DNA from: Streptomyces sp. NBC_00569
GTDB lineage: Bacteria > Actinomycetota > Actinomycetes > Streptomycetales > Streptomycetaceae
NCBI RefSeq assembly: GCF_036345255.1
Contig: NZ_CP107783.1
Span: 2,170,001 to 2,234,000, forward strand
Direction: 5' to 3'
DNA: 64,000 nucleotides
This document shows, one piece after another, positions 1 to 8,386 of this stretch. The notes under the pieces were generated by a model that worked only from the letters and a program-made list of their open reading frames with translations, did not search any database and was not told the origin of the DNA. Each line of letters opens with the position of its first letter. The first letter of the stretch is position 1. A program made the position numbers and the translations under genes.

Positions 1-33
1 CTCCTCTTCCGTCGCCCTTGAGGAGGCCACCCC

Positions 34-999
34 ATGACCGTCGAGTCCCGTGTCGTCCTTGCCGGGAACGTCATCGCCGACCTGGTCATCGACGTCCCTG
101 CGCTACCCGAGCGCGGCAGCGACGTGATCGGTACACGCACCGAGCTCTACGCCGGCGGTGGCTTCAACACACTCACCGCGGCGCGCCGGCTCGGCGCCGA
201 GGCTGTTTACGCTGGGCTGCACGGCACCGGGCCCTACGGAGAACTGGTGCGGGCCTCACTCGCGGCGGAGGGCATCAAGACTCTGCACCCGGCCCGCACC
301 GACGGCGACACCGGGTTCTGTGTGGCGCTCGTCGACAGCGGTGGCGAGCGGACGTTCGTGACGAGCTTCGGGGTCGACGCGCGAATGACGTCGCCCGAGG
401 CAGCCGCCATCGCCGAAACCGTGCGCGACGGCGACCTGGTGCAGCTCTCCGGGTACGGCCTGGTGATGGAGGTCAACGGGCCGCTGCTGTCCGCCTTGGT
501 GGCGGGACTCGGTGACGGTGTACGGGTCTGCTTCGACCCGGCGCCACTGGTCGCGGACATCCCGGCCACGGTGCTCGACCCGGTGCTGGCCCGGACGGAC
601 TGGCTGAGCTGCAACGCCCGGGAGGCCGGGCTGATGACAGGCGTGACCGCGCCCCCCAAGGCGGCCCGGATGCTGCGCGAGCGGCTGCGGGACGGTGCCG
701 GGGTGCTCGTGCGGGCCGACAAGGACGGGTGCTGGCTGGCTCCGCCGGGGGACGGCGACGTGGTGCACGTCCCCGGGTTCCCGGTGGACGCGGTCGACAG
801 CAACGGGGCCGGAGATGCGCATGTGGGCGCATTTCTGGCGCTGTTGGGGCAAGGCGTCGGGGCGCTCGACGCGGCTCGGGGCGCCAATGCGGCTGCTGCG
901 CTTGCCGTGACACGGCGGGGACCTGCGACCGGGCCGACCCGGGATGAGCTCGCGGCGTTCGTCGGTCCGACGCTGGCCGGTGTGCTGCGGCTGCCGTAA
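34..999 (+). CDS. PfkB-family carbohydrate kinase
   Basis: A 321-aa cytosolic kinase of the PfkB/ribokinase family, which moves the ATP gamma-phosphate onto a sugar or nucleoside hydroxyl. Both family signatures are visible: the glycine-rich GGGFNTLTAARRLG at residues 41-54 and the anion-hole/catalytic motif DSNGAGDAHVGAF at about 255-267, with the catalytic Asp at 261. Length is normal for a full protein. GAGGAGG lies about 8 nt before the ATG at 34, which fixes the start. The substrate cannot be read from sequence; ribose, fructose or a nucleoside are all possible. Any operon partner upstream is outside the window. The strong hairpin at 1011-1055 ends the unit. Confidence 0.9.
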   Translation: MTVESRVVLAGNVIADLVIDVPALPERGSDVIGTRTELYAGGGFNTLTAARRLGAEAVYAGLHGTGPYGELVRASLAAEGIKTLHPARTDGDTGFCVALVDSGGERTFVTSFGVDARMTSPEAAAIAETVRDGDLVQLSGYGLVMEVNGPLLSALVAGLGDGVRVCFDPAPLVADIPATVLDPVLARTDWLSCNAREAGLMTGVTAPPKAARMLRERLRDGAGVLVRADKDGCWLAPPGDGDVVHVPGFPVDAVDSNGAGDAHVGAFLALLGQGVGALDAARGANAAAALAVTRRGPATGPTRDELAAFVGPTLAGVLRLP

Positions 1000-1010
1000 A
1001 GCCCGGGGCG

Positions 1011-1055
1011 ATGGAAGCGGGGTCACGGGGGCTCTGCCCCGGACCCCGCTTCCAT
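1011..1055 (+). terminator. hairpin terminator after the PfkB kinase
   Basis: A perfect 14-bp inverted repeat (ATGGAAGCGGGGTC at 1011-1024 against 1042-1055) encloses a second short GC stem with a CTCT loop and is followed by TTTCC. It begins 12 bp after the kinase stop codon. This is the usual actinomycete terminator type, with a strong stem and only a weak U tract. Confidence 0.85.
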
Positions 1056-1377
1056 TTCCATCCGGTCAGAACGCTCGGGCATGGTGCGCACCAGCGCGTC
1101 AACGTGCCGGCCGCTGACGCCGGGGCGGGTCCGTCTCGATCACGGTCGCCTGACGGGTAGCCGTGCCAGCCCGATTCAGCTCGCGACAGCTGGAATCGAC
1201 TAGACGTCCAGGACTTACCGACCCTTGGACGAACCAGGCCGCATGGCGAGCGCTCGACCTGACGCGCGCCTACGCCGCACACGACCGCGCCACGATCATC
1301 GAGCACCCGGAGCCGGACCCGCTGGAGTACACACGGGGCATCCCCTCAGTGACTCGTGATCGGGCAGTCGACTCCGT

Positions 1378-1408
1378 TTGACCTTGACACGGTGACAAGG
1401 TCTTCACT
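1378..1408 (+). promoter_or_regulatory. MerR-type promoter and operator upstream of the HEAT/MerR operon
   Basis: The near-perfect dyad ACCTTG-CAC-G-GTG-CAAGGT (1381-1401) sits between a -35-like TTGACC (1378-1383) and a -10-like TTCACT (1403-1408). The 19-bp spacer is the long spacing typical of MerR-controlled promoters. It lies about 25 bp before the ribosome site of the HEAT gene at 1431, and the second gene of that operon encodes a MerR protein, so autoregulation is inferred. The rest of the 1056-1430 gap holds a short open frame at 1163-1381 that I could not assign. Confidence 0.65.
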
Positions 1409-1430
1409 GCTTCCCAAGGAGGTGGTTCCG

Positions 1431-2102
1431 ATGACCATGACGCGACAGGACACGGATGCGATTCGCGCGCTCCAGGGACTGGAGGACAGCCGTTCGTCTG
1501 TCCGACTGCGGGCTGCTCTGGCGGTCGGTACGGCGCCCGACCCGCGCTTCGTCGACAAGCTCATCCAGCGATGCGCGATCGAGCCTGAGTTCTTCGTCCG
1601 CGACATGCTGACCTGGGCGCTCGTCCGCCACCCGGTATCCCTGACGCTCCCCGAGCTGCTCCGCGAACTCCGCTCGGAGCGTGCGCAGGCACGCAGTCAG
1701 GCGCTGCACACGCTGTCCAAGATCGGGGACCGGCAGGCGTGGCCGGCGATCACGCGGGCACTGTTGTCCGACGCCGACGCCGAGGTGGCGCGGAGCGCCT
1801 GGCGGGCCGCGGTCGTGCTCGTGCCGGAGGGTGAAGAGTCCTCCCTGGCCACGGACTTGGCGGCGCAACTGGGGCGCGGGGAGCAGGGGACACAGCTGAG
1901 TCTCAGTCAGGCGCTGGTCGCGCTGGGGGAAGTGATCGTGCCGGTTGTGCAGGCCGCGACGACGGCTGATGACCCGGGCGTGCGTGCGCACGCGCTTGCC
2001 ACACAACGGCTGCTGCGCGACCCGGACGCCGGATTCGAGGTGGCGATCGAGGAGGCCAAGCGCGCCGTGGCCCTCGCCGGAGCCCCTCAGGACGGACGAT
2101 AG
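1431..2102 (+). CDS. HEAT-repeat protein, first gene of the MerR-HEAT operon
   Basis: A 223-aa soluble protein made mostly of paired helices typical of HEAT repeats, for example SVRLRAALAVGTAPDPRFVD, RAQARSQALHTLSKIGDRQA and AEVARSAWRAAVVLVPEGEE; no enzyme motif is seen. HEAT repeats form scaffolds that bind proteins or DNA. The start ATG at 1431 follows AAGGAGGTGG with good spacing; an in-frame upstream extension to 1356 would run through the promoter and is rejected. The stop is only 5 bp before the GTG of the MerR-HEAT gene, so the two are probably co-translated. The family resemblance to the C-terminal half of the next protein suggests the two interact or share a ligand (inference). Confidence 0.8.
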   Translation: MTMTRQDTDAIRALQGLEDSRSSVRLRAALAVGTAPDPRFVDKLIQRCAIEPEFFVRDMLTWALVRHPVSLTLPELLRELRSERAQARSQALHTLSKIGDRQAWPAITRALLSDADAEVARSAWRAAVVLVPEGEESSLATDLAAQLGRGEQGTQLSLSQALVALGEVIVPVVQAATTADDPGVRAHALATQRLLRDPDAGFEVAIEEAKRAVALAGAPQDGR

Positions 2103-2107
2103 GAACT

Positions 2108-3112
2108 GTGCTGATCGGTGAGGTGTCGAGACGGTCCGGGGTCAGTGCCCGCATGCTCCGGCATTACGAATCGCTCGGCCTGGTGCGGCCTTCGGGTCGT
2201 ACGGGCTCCGGATATCGGGAGTACTCCGCAAAAGACATCCGGCGGATCTTCCATGTCGAGAGCCTGCGGTCGCTGGGTATGTCGCTGCGTGAGATCGGGC
2301 GTGCGCTTGACGATCCCGGTTTCACGCCCTCGGCGCTGGTCGGAGACCTCATGCGTCAGACGAGCGACCGCATCTCGGCCGAGACCGAGTTGCTCACGCG
2401 GTTGCGTCAGATCGACGCCGCGGACCCCGCCGGCTGGGAGGACGTCCTCCAGATCGTTGCGCTCCTCCAGGCACTGGGGTCTCAGAGTGCCGACGCTCGC
2501 CAGCGCGCGGCTCTTTCCTCGGTAGGTGGGGTTCCGGTGCCGGTGGAGGCCCTGGTCGAGGCGGCATTGAGCGAGACGGAGCCGAACGTCGCCGGCGTCC
2601 TGCGATGGGCGCTGGCACAATCGGGCGACGGCGGCCCGGCCCTGCTCGCGAAGGGCCTCGGCTCGCCGGTGGCCGCGGTGCGGAAACGTGCGGTTCAGTC
2701 CCTCGCCGTGATGTCCGGTGATGAGGCAACCGCGCACCTGCGGGACGCTCTCACGGACTCCGACGTCGGGGTCCGTGGGTATGCGGCTCTGGCCCTCGGG
2801 ACACGTGGAGTGCCCGAAGCCGTCCCGACGCTCATCGACATGATCGTGGAGGGAAGGAACGACACTGATGCCGCCGACGCACTGAGCAAGCTGGCGAGCG
2901 ACACCGCGATGGCCGATCAGATCGCAGCCAGGCTCATCGACCGCCTTGCCCACGACACGACAGAAGCGCCTGCACGCGGACGGCTGACCCAAGCGCTGGC
3001 GGACATTCCGGGGACGACGGTGTCACGTGCCCTCATGGAGCTGTCGCACGATGAGGACCGTGCTGTTGCGCTGACGGCCGCCTACCTTCTTCAGCTCCGC
3101 GACGCACGGTGA
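2108..3112 (+). CDS. MerR-family regulator with C-terminal HEAT repeats
   Basis: A 334-aa regulator. Residues 1-70 are a MerR winged-helix domain (GEVSRRSGVSARMLRHYES, then GYREYSAKDIRRI), followed by a coiled region (about 80-105). In place of the usual small effector pocket there are about 220 residues of HEAT/armadillo-like helices, for example AVRKRAVQSLAVMSGDEATA and GVRGYAALALGTRGVPEAVP. MerR proteins untwist long-spacer promoters, and one such promoter precedes the upstream gene. The GTG start at 2108 follows AGGA at a short distance. The C-terminal repeats suggest sensing through a protein partner, perhaps the co-encoded HEAT protein (inference). No metal-binding cysteines are present, so it is not a metal sensor. 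Confidence 0.85.
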   Translation: MLIGEVSRRSGVSARMLRHYESLGLVRPSGRTGSGYREYSAKDIRRIFHVESLRSLGMSLREIGRALDDPGFTPSALVGDLMRQTSDRISAETELLTRLRQIDAADPAGWEDVLQIVALLQALGSQSADARQRAALSSVGGVPVPVEALVEAALSETEPNVAGVLRWALAQSGDGGPALLAKGLGSPVAAVRKRAVQSLAVMSGDEATAHLRDALTDSDVGVRGYAALALGTRGVPEAVPTLIDMIVEGRNDTDAADALSKLASDTAMADQIAARLIDRLAHDTTEAPARGRLTQALADIPGTTVSRALMELSHDEDRAVALTAAYLLQLRDAR

Positions 3113-3253
3113 CGGATCTCCATCCGGATACCCCACGGCTCACGGGGCGAAGGAGTGCCGGACCTGTCGCCGTCTACCGAAGGGGACAGCAGATACCAAG
3201 GGACGTTGTCCACGCCACTGGCCCCCGCTCCGGGTGGACCCGACGGCAGGCAC

Positions 3254-3943
3254 CTAGGACATCCAGAAGAAGACAGCCGTCATCCGCTTGTCCTCCAGGG
3301 TGGTACCCGTGTAACTGGTCGCGGTGTGGATGAGGTTGGCCGAGTACAGCAGCAGTCGGTTGTAACGGGGCGGGACGCGCAGGTCCTCGGTGAAGGAGTC
3401 CTCCGGCACAAAGCGAGTGCCGAGCGCGTCGACCAGGTTGTTGTGCGGGGCGAGCACCTGATTTCCACCGAGTACACCGCCGGGCAGGCTCTGGCGGTAG
3501 AAGCTGGTGCCGCAGTCCTTGGGCAGCGCCGGACTGAGGTACAGCACCGCTGCGTAGCGGCACAGGCTGCGGGAGTCGGTGTGCGGGCGCGGTTCGCACT
3601 CGCCCTTGCCGACGACCTGGACGCAGTTGTGGTTGAAGGTGCCGCCGCAGGCGGGATCCACGGCCCAGAGCTTCTGAGCGCCGGTCGTCTTGCGCACCAG
3701 TTTCTCCACGTGCGCCAGTTCTGCCGGCTCAAGACCGGGCATCGTGCGCAGCCCCGGCCACGGCTCGGGCTTGTGAGGGTAGCCCTCCACCCAGTCGTCG
3801 CGCTCAAGGATGCGGGCCCGCACAACGTCGGGGTCGGGCAGGACGTTGTCCAGGATCCAGTAGTCCCGACCGCGGGTCGGCTTGCGGTACGGCAGGACCT
3901 GGAGGGCGCCGTGGCGTGGGGAGCGTGAGGGCAGGGACGGCAT
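3254..3943 (-). CDS. DUF6445-like protein with 2OG-Fe(II) oxygenase fold
   Basis: About 229 aa. The C-terminal half has the layout of a double-stranded beta-helix dioxygenase: a metal HxD in PHTDSRSLCRYAAVLYLS and a distal His in LLLYSANLIHTATSYTG, then RMTAVFFW, which fits the DUF6445 group. The protein would be cytosolic. The substrate is unknown; related proteins often hydroxylate peptides or amino acids. I chose ATG 3943; a TTG at 3994 gives a longer form with no better ribosome site. It stands alone, convergent with the MerR-HEAT gene (141-bp gap). The distal Arg that would bind 2-oxoglutarate could be in the KRMTAVF strand. Confidence 0.65.
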   Translation of the reverse strand: MPSLPSRSPRHGALQVLPYRKPTRGRDYWILDNVLPDPDVVRARILERDDWVEGYPHKPEPWPGLRTMPGLEPAELAHVEKLVRKTTGAQKLWAVDPACGGTFNHNCVQVVGKGECEPRPHTDSRSLCRYAAVLYLSPALPKDCGTSFYRQSLPGGVLGGNQVLAPHNNLVDALGTRFVPEDSFTEDLRVPPRYNRLLLYSANLIHTATSYTGTTLEDKRMTAVFFWMS

Positions 3944-4544
3944 GGCGGGAACGCTAAGCGCCGGAAAGGCAGTACCCCGCCAAAGGGCCGCCAAGTCTGC
4001 GGCAAGACATCGTCATGTTGGCAAAGCGGGTGGGACGACTGGCCTCGGCGGTCGGCAGGTTCGTTCCACCGATGGCCGTCTCCGCCGTAGACGTACGGGT
4101 TCCGGACCGGCGAGGGTGGGTCATCGACGCGCATGCCTTCACAGCAGGTTGCCGCCAGACCTCACCCCCTTCAACCGGGAGGCAGGGGTGCCAGGGAGCA
4201 TCCGGGAGTATCTGACACCAGCAGAGACGAGCAGCGTCGGTCAGCAATGGCCCAGAGCAGATCTGGAGGCCAGGCAGAACGCCGATTGATCCAGTACGCC
4301 GGATCCGTGCGATCGCGGCGACAAGGCTGAGGCTGGTCCTTGGAGCTTGTGCCCGTCGTGGGCTGCCATCCTCCCTCCTTCTGCTGATGGCCGGCAGCCC
4401 GTCAATTGGCTGGGGCCATTGAGGCTGCGCCGAATTCACGCCGCAGGCGTCTCGAGCGAGTGGCAGGCAAGGCACAACGACCCCGACCGTTCAGGTCGTA
4501 GGTGTGTCCCCGACTCGGCCGCTGAGGCTCCGCTGCCGTCGTTT
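3944..4544. other. 600-bp stretch without a supported gene
   Basis: Open frames here are short, lack ribosome sites and do not resemble any family I know. No hairpin or repeat stands out. The stretch separates two same-strand genes. Confidence 0.5.
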
Positions 4545-5702
4545 CTACGATCCACCTACCTGCGGTGTGGCAGAAGGGCCTTGTCCGACGCTGCTGACTG
4601 GGACACGTGTGATCGCGATGGCCGCGACATCGTCTTCGAGTTCTTTGGTGTGCCGGGACAGAGCGGTGAGCATGGCGTCCAGTACGGCGCCGGGGTTTGA
4701 GGGAAGGGGACCGGTCAGCGGTGGGACGGGGTCGAAAAAGGTGCCGTATTGGTCGCGGGCTTCGGTGATGCCGTCGGTGAACATCACGAGCGTGGCGCCG
4801 GGGGGCAGCTCGAACTGGTCCACCGGGACATCAGGCCCGGCCAGGTCGCCCAGGCCCAGCGGCAGTGATGGCTCCTGCGGTTCCAGAACGGTCACCTTGC
4901 CTTGGTGGACCATCAGCGGCGCCGGGTGGCCCCGGTTCGCCATGCGCAGCACAGAATGGTCGGGGGAGATCTCGACGACAACGGCGGTCACGAAGTCTTC
5001 GTACGGCGCATCGGCCTGGCGTCTCTTGACGTCCTGCAATTGCACTTCCACGCCTCGGACGACATCGGGCAGGTCGGGCAGCTGAAGGGCAGCCGCGTGG
5101 AATGAGCCCAGCAGGGTGTTGACCATGGTGACCGCCTGCATGCCTTTGCCGCGGACGTCGCCGATCACCGTGCGGACGCCGTAGGGGGTGTCGTGGACCG
5201 CGTAGAGGTCGCCGCCGATCAGGGCCTCTTCCTGGGCAGCCCGGTACCGGGTGGCGACGGCCAGTCCTCGGACGCGGTCGGGCATTACCGGTAGCACCGC
5301 GCGTTGGACGGCCTCCGCCACCTGGCGGGACGTTCTCAGCTGTTCCCGCTCGCGTGCGAACATCCGATTGAGGAGGGCCGCGACGACAGTCAGGACACCG
5401 ATGGTCGTGAGCCCAATGACATCCGAACGGGCGGACAGAGCAATATGGCCTTCGCGAACAGCTAGGAGCGCACCGGCCACGCAGGCCGCCACACCACTGG
5501 TGACCGTCCAGGCCAGGGAGAACATCGGTGCTGCGGTCACGGAGACAGCGGCCAGGAGGGGAAGGGTGTTGGCTTCCGGCCAGGCGAGGTCAATGACCAC
5601 CGCGGCGAGAAGCATGGCTGCAGGCAGGTAACGAACCCACCGTCTTTTCCTGGAGGCGTGCTCGTGCTCGTATCGCTCCAGGGGCACACTCACCGACGAC
5701 AA
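4545..5702 (-). CDS. membrane PP2C-family (SpoIIE/RsbU-type) serine phosphatase
   Basis: A 385-aa protein. The N-terminal ~120 residues hold four to five hydrophobic segments (YLPAAMLLAAVVIDLAW onward), followed by a helical linker and a C-terminal PP2C_SIG domain with metal-binding acidic motifs GGDLYAV, GDVRGKG, FTDGITEA and LEDDVAAI. Such phosphatases dephosphorylate STAS anti-anti-sigma factors and so release stress or development sigma factors. The start at 5702 is a TTG after CTGGAG; GTG codons at 5693 and 5687 are alternatives. It overlaps the 3' end of the collagen-like gene by 13 bp, suggesting co-transcription. No STAS or anti-sigma gene is adjacent, so the target is unknown. Confidence 0.85.
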   Translation of the reverse strand: MSSVSVPLERYEHEHASRKRRWVRYLPAAMLLAAVVIDLAWPEANTLPLLAAVSVTAAPMFSLAWTVTSGVAACVAGALLAVREGHIALSARSDVIGLTTIGVLTVVAALLNRMFAREREQLRTSRQVAEAVQRAVLPVMPDRVRGLAVATRYRAAQEEALIGGDLYAVHDTPYGVRTVIGDVRGKGMQAVTMVNTLLGSFHAAALQLPDLPDVVRGVEVQLQDVKRRQADAPYEDFVTAVVVEISPDHSVLRMANRGHPAPLMVHQGKVTVLEPQEPSLPLGLGDLAGPDVPVDQFELPPGATLVMFTDGITEARDQYGTFFDPVPPLTGPLPSNPGAVLDAMLTALSRHTKELEDDVAAIAITRVPVSSVGQGPSATPQVGGS

Positions 5703-6148
5703 ACTCCAGCAGCTCGCGGACCTCGGGCTGACCTGGGCGGCTGGTCAATGGAACGCGTTTTGGCCGATGACAGCTTGGAAGCGCAGCGGGTACAGGCGGC
5801 CGAATGGTGGCACGACTTGAGGTAGATAACCCTCCCGTGCCTGCCATTCCTCCCTGGTCTTCCGTCGCGCCCCGGTGGGCCGTGATGACCGTTTCGCCCA
5901 TGCCACCCCGGCACGCCTGTCGGGCCGGTGGGGCCAGCCGGGCCGGAGGGGCCGGAGGGGCCAGGTGGGCCGGGCAGACCCTGCTGGACGCTGTTCCCCT
6001 GGAGGGCGATGCGCCGTGCTTGGAGTTGGTCGATCTGCTGCTGGTGGGCGACGATCACAGCTGTCTGCGCGACGAGCATGATGGTCAGCGCTGCGCCGAT
6101 TGCAAGGCGGCGTTGCGGGCTGCGCCACGCCTCTTTCGTACTTCCCAC
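5690..6148 (-). CDS. collagen-like membrane protein 1
   Basis: About 152 aa. A short basic N-terminus (WRSPQRR) leads into one transmembrane segment (LAIGAALTIMLVAQTAVIVA), then a heptad-like stalk (HQQQIDQLQARRIALQ) and a run of about 18 Gly-X-Y triplets (GPPGPSGPSGPAG and on to GRNGRHG), then a basic tail with three Cys. This predicts a type II membrane protein displaying a collagen triple helix outside the cell. I place the start at GTG 6148 because AGGAATGATGTG is shared exactly with its paralogue at 6946; longer in-frame extensions are not conserved. The tail overlaps the PP2C start. The function, possibly adhesion or surface structure, is not known. Confidence 0.7.
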   Translation of the reverse strand: MGSTKEAWRSPQRRLAIGAALTIMLVAQTAVIVAHQQQIDQLQARRIALQGNSVQQGLPGPPGPSGPSGPAGPTGPTGVPGWHGRNGHHGPPGRDGRPGRNGRHGRVIYLKSCHHSAACTRCASKLSSAKTRSIDQPPRSARGPRAAGVCRR

Positions 6149-6604
6149 ATCATTCCTGACGTTGTGTGATGACAAGGGGCAAAGGGCAAGGGTGCGGCAA
6201 AGGCGGACCTCTACGTCGAGCGTCCTTCTCGGGGCGACCGGACACCCCACTTCTTCCCATCACTGAGGGGAGAGGCTGAAGCACGTCACGGGCGCAGCGC
6301 AGGCGGGCGTGCAAGGACATGTTCACTTACTTCGGGCGCCCGTTCGGCGCGCGAAGAGCCCAAGATGCGTCACGAGCTGCGGCGTTCACTTTCAGCCCAC
6401 AACCGCTATGAACGCGACGGACCGGGAACGGCCCCCGGCGGCCGGTTGACGATCCCGCGCCGTGCCACCGGCACGTCCGGCACTATCGGCGGCGCCACAC
6501 CCGTCCGGGCACTGTCCACGACTCCGACTGCACTGTCCGGCCCCGCGCAAGGGCGGAATACCCTCCGGTGCGCGCCGCAGGAGTCGGCCAGTGCGGCCGA
6601 GTGT
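6149..6604. other. 456-bp intergenic region between the collagen-like paralogues
   Basis: Immediately upstream of the GTG at 6148 (revcomp) runs TCACA-N2-ACGTCAGGAATGATGTG, which resembles the region before the paralogue. Beyond that no coding frame, hairpin or repeat is convincing. Confidence 0.4.
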
Positions 6605-6946
6605 CTAACTTGCAGCTGGCGCAGGCGGAACGACAGCATCCTGCCCGTCCTTCCCGGCCGTGCCGTCCTTCCCGTTCGTGCCCTCCTTCCCGTCCTTCCC
6701 GTCCGTGCCGTCCTTGCCTGCCGGGCCGATAGGGCCACCGGGACCTGAGGGGCCAGGGGGGCCAGACGGCCCTGAGGGGCCAGGCTTCACGTTCGCCTGG
6801 ACGTCGACGGGCTGCATCTGCAGGTCGTCGATCTGCATTTGCTGGGCGACGATCAGAGCTGACTGTGCGGCGAGCGCGACGGTCAGCACCGTGCCGAGCA
6901 CGAGGGGGCGCCGCGGGCTACGCAGCACTTCAATCACGCTTCTCAC
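6605..6946 (-). CDS. collagen-like membrane protein 2
   Basis: About 113 aa, a paralogue of the gene at 5690-6148 with the same order: SPRR basic start, one transmembrane helix (LVLGTVLTVALAAQSALIVA), stalk QQMQIDDLQMQ, then Gly-X-Y repeats that change from Pro-rich (GPSGPSGPPGPSG) to a charged block of GKDGTDGKDGKEG type, like phage and bacterial collagen domains stabilised by charge pairs. The start GTG 6946 is set by the shared AGGAATGATGTG. It ends in PAPAAS with no anchor. The triple helix is predicted to face outside, and a heterotrimer with paralogue 1 is possible (inference). No prolyl hydroxylase is obvious nearby, although the DUF6445-like protein at 3254 has a related fold. Confidence 0.7.
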   Translation of the reverse strand: MRSVIEVLRSPRRPLVLGTVLTVALAAQSALIVAQQMQIDDLQMQPVDVQANVKPGPSGPSGPPGPSGPGGPIGPAGKDGTDGKDGKEGTNGKDGTAGKDGQDAVVPPAPAAS

Positions 6947-7319
6947 ATCATTCCTCACGCTATGTGACGGCGAAAGTGTAAAGGACGAGTACGTGACGGG
7001 GGTGGACCTGCGCGTCGAGTTCTTTTTCCCAGTTTCTTGTCCCGTTCGGAGACACGATTCCGGGTCTGGCTTGCAGCTTCTCCGCGCGCGGCAACGGCCC
7101 CCGCGGCGCCTGGGATGCCCCTTCGACACTGCCGTCGATCCCCACCACGCCGGCCCTGAATCCGATCACCGCGCCCGCTGCAGTGCTCCGCAGCCGCGTG
7201 GGCAAGGATGCGGAGGCGTTGCGTTGCGGCACGAGGACGCCGCGCTGCGCCGCCAGATCGGCCGGGTCCGCCACGAACCCGCTTCACCGATGGCCGGGAA
7301 CGGCTGGGCAGCTTCCGCT
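6947..7319. other. intergenic region upstream of collagen-like gene 2
   Basis: This holds the presumed promoter of the collagen-like gene near 6947-6990. The remainder, towards the IS relic, has no frame I can support on either strand. Confidence 0.4.
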
Positions 7320-7673
7320 TCACCCCCGGCCGGAAGGCCGGAGCACTGCGGATGGATCCCGGTAGCGGTACACGGTCGCGATCCCGATGCGGAACCCCGC
7401 GGCGAGCTGGGCATAGGCGCCCTCACGCCTGAGGTGAGCCAGGGCGAGCAGGGCTTGGCGGCCAACGGGCAGGCGCCGCGGATGCGTTCCGATCTCGCGA
7501 TGCCGGGCACGGAGCTGCCCGGTCAGGTATCGCAGGGTGCGGCTGGACAGTTCGGTGGGCGACGGATGGCCAAGCACCGAAGCTCCCGATGGACGCGGGT
7601 CACCTTGGTCGAGAACCCGACTACCAGGAGCTTCTTCGCGTTGTACGGCCAGCAGGCGTTCCCGCCACCACAT
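7320..7673 (-). pseudogene. truncated IS5-type transposase, N-terminal part
   Basis: About 118 codons. The middle resembles the N-terminal helix-turn-helix region of IS5-family DDE transposases common in Streptomyces: TELSSRTLRYLTGQLRARHREIG, then LPVGRQALLALAHLR, AQLAAGFRIGIATVYRY. The similarity stops at RD-PSAVL, where the family continues with the helix before the DDE domain, so the catalytic part is lost. The 5' flank (7600-7660) is similar in DNA sequence to the start of the relic at 9774, which is on the other strand. Confidence 0.6.
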
Positions 7674-8386
7674 CTGATGGGGAGAACCTCACTGAGCGTC
7701 ACACACCAACAGGCTGACCGTCGAACTCAGTTGGAGTGGGCCTCTATGTCTCCGCTCAGACGAGAATGTAGATTTTACGTGAAACTATCGTGGTAATCTT
7801 CCGCAAGGGAGGGTAGGGCCAGTTCAGGCTGGTGCGCGCCCGCTTGGGAGTTTGCCCGTGGGGCCGCTGCGCGAGGAGTGGGGCGTAGGCGCCGGCCATC
7901 ATCGGCGGCTCGCGGCAACCTTCAGGACACTCCGGGGGGACGTTGAAACTTCGTTATCTCGCTGTCGCCACAGCTGCGTCAGCGTCAGCACAGCGCGAGC
8001 CGGCGCTCCGTAGTCCACGAGCCCGAAAGGGTTCGCATGCCTTCCCCGCCTTGCCAGGGGTGTAGGCGTTCACCCCAGTCGTCGCCTCGGACGCGTCAAA
8101 AGCACGTGGCGGCAGGGGCGCTAGCGCCGGCCCGACGGTATGGACGGTCACCGCGCCAGGCGATTGTCACTCCCCACGGTGACAGCCCATCGGCCGACCG
8201 GCAGAGCAACACCCCGCGGTCGCTCACCTGCTCGAAGAGTCTTGCGATGCACGGTGCGGCGACGTAAAGAACATAGTCGGAACGATCGGTAGACAGTAGA
8301 AGATTCCGCTGACGGCAGCATCGCTCCTGCGGGCCTCTTGCGGCAAGCCGACTCTTCATCATCAACAGCCCAGCGAAAGGCCGCCC
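7674..8386. other. 713-bp stretch without a gene, upstream of the phospholipase D gene
   Basis: No coding frame has both a ribosome site and recognisable content. The stretch probably contains the promoter of the secreted phospholipase D gene. Confidence 0.5.

Noticed and set aside
1163..1381. A 72-aa plus-strand frame before the HEAT operon
   Set aside because: It ends in the promoter, has no ribosome site and no recognised similarity; it could be a decayed fragment but is not supported.
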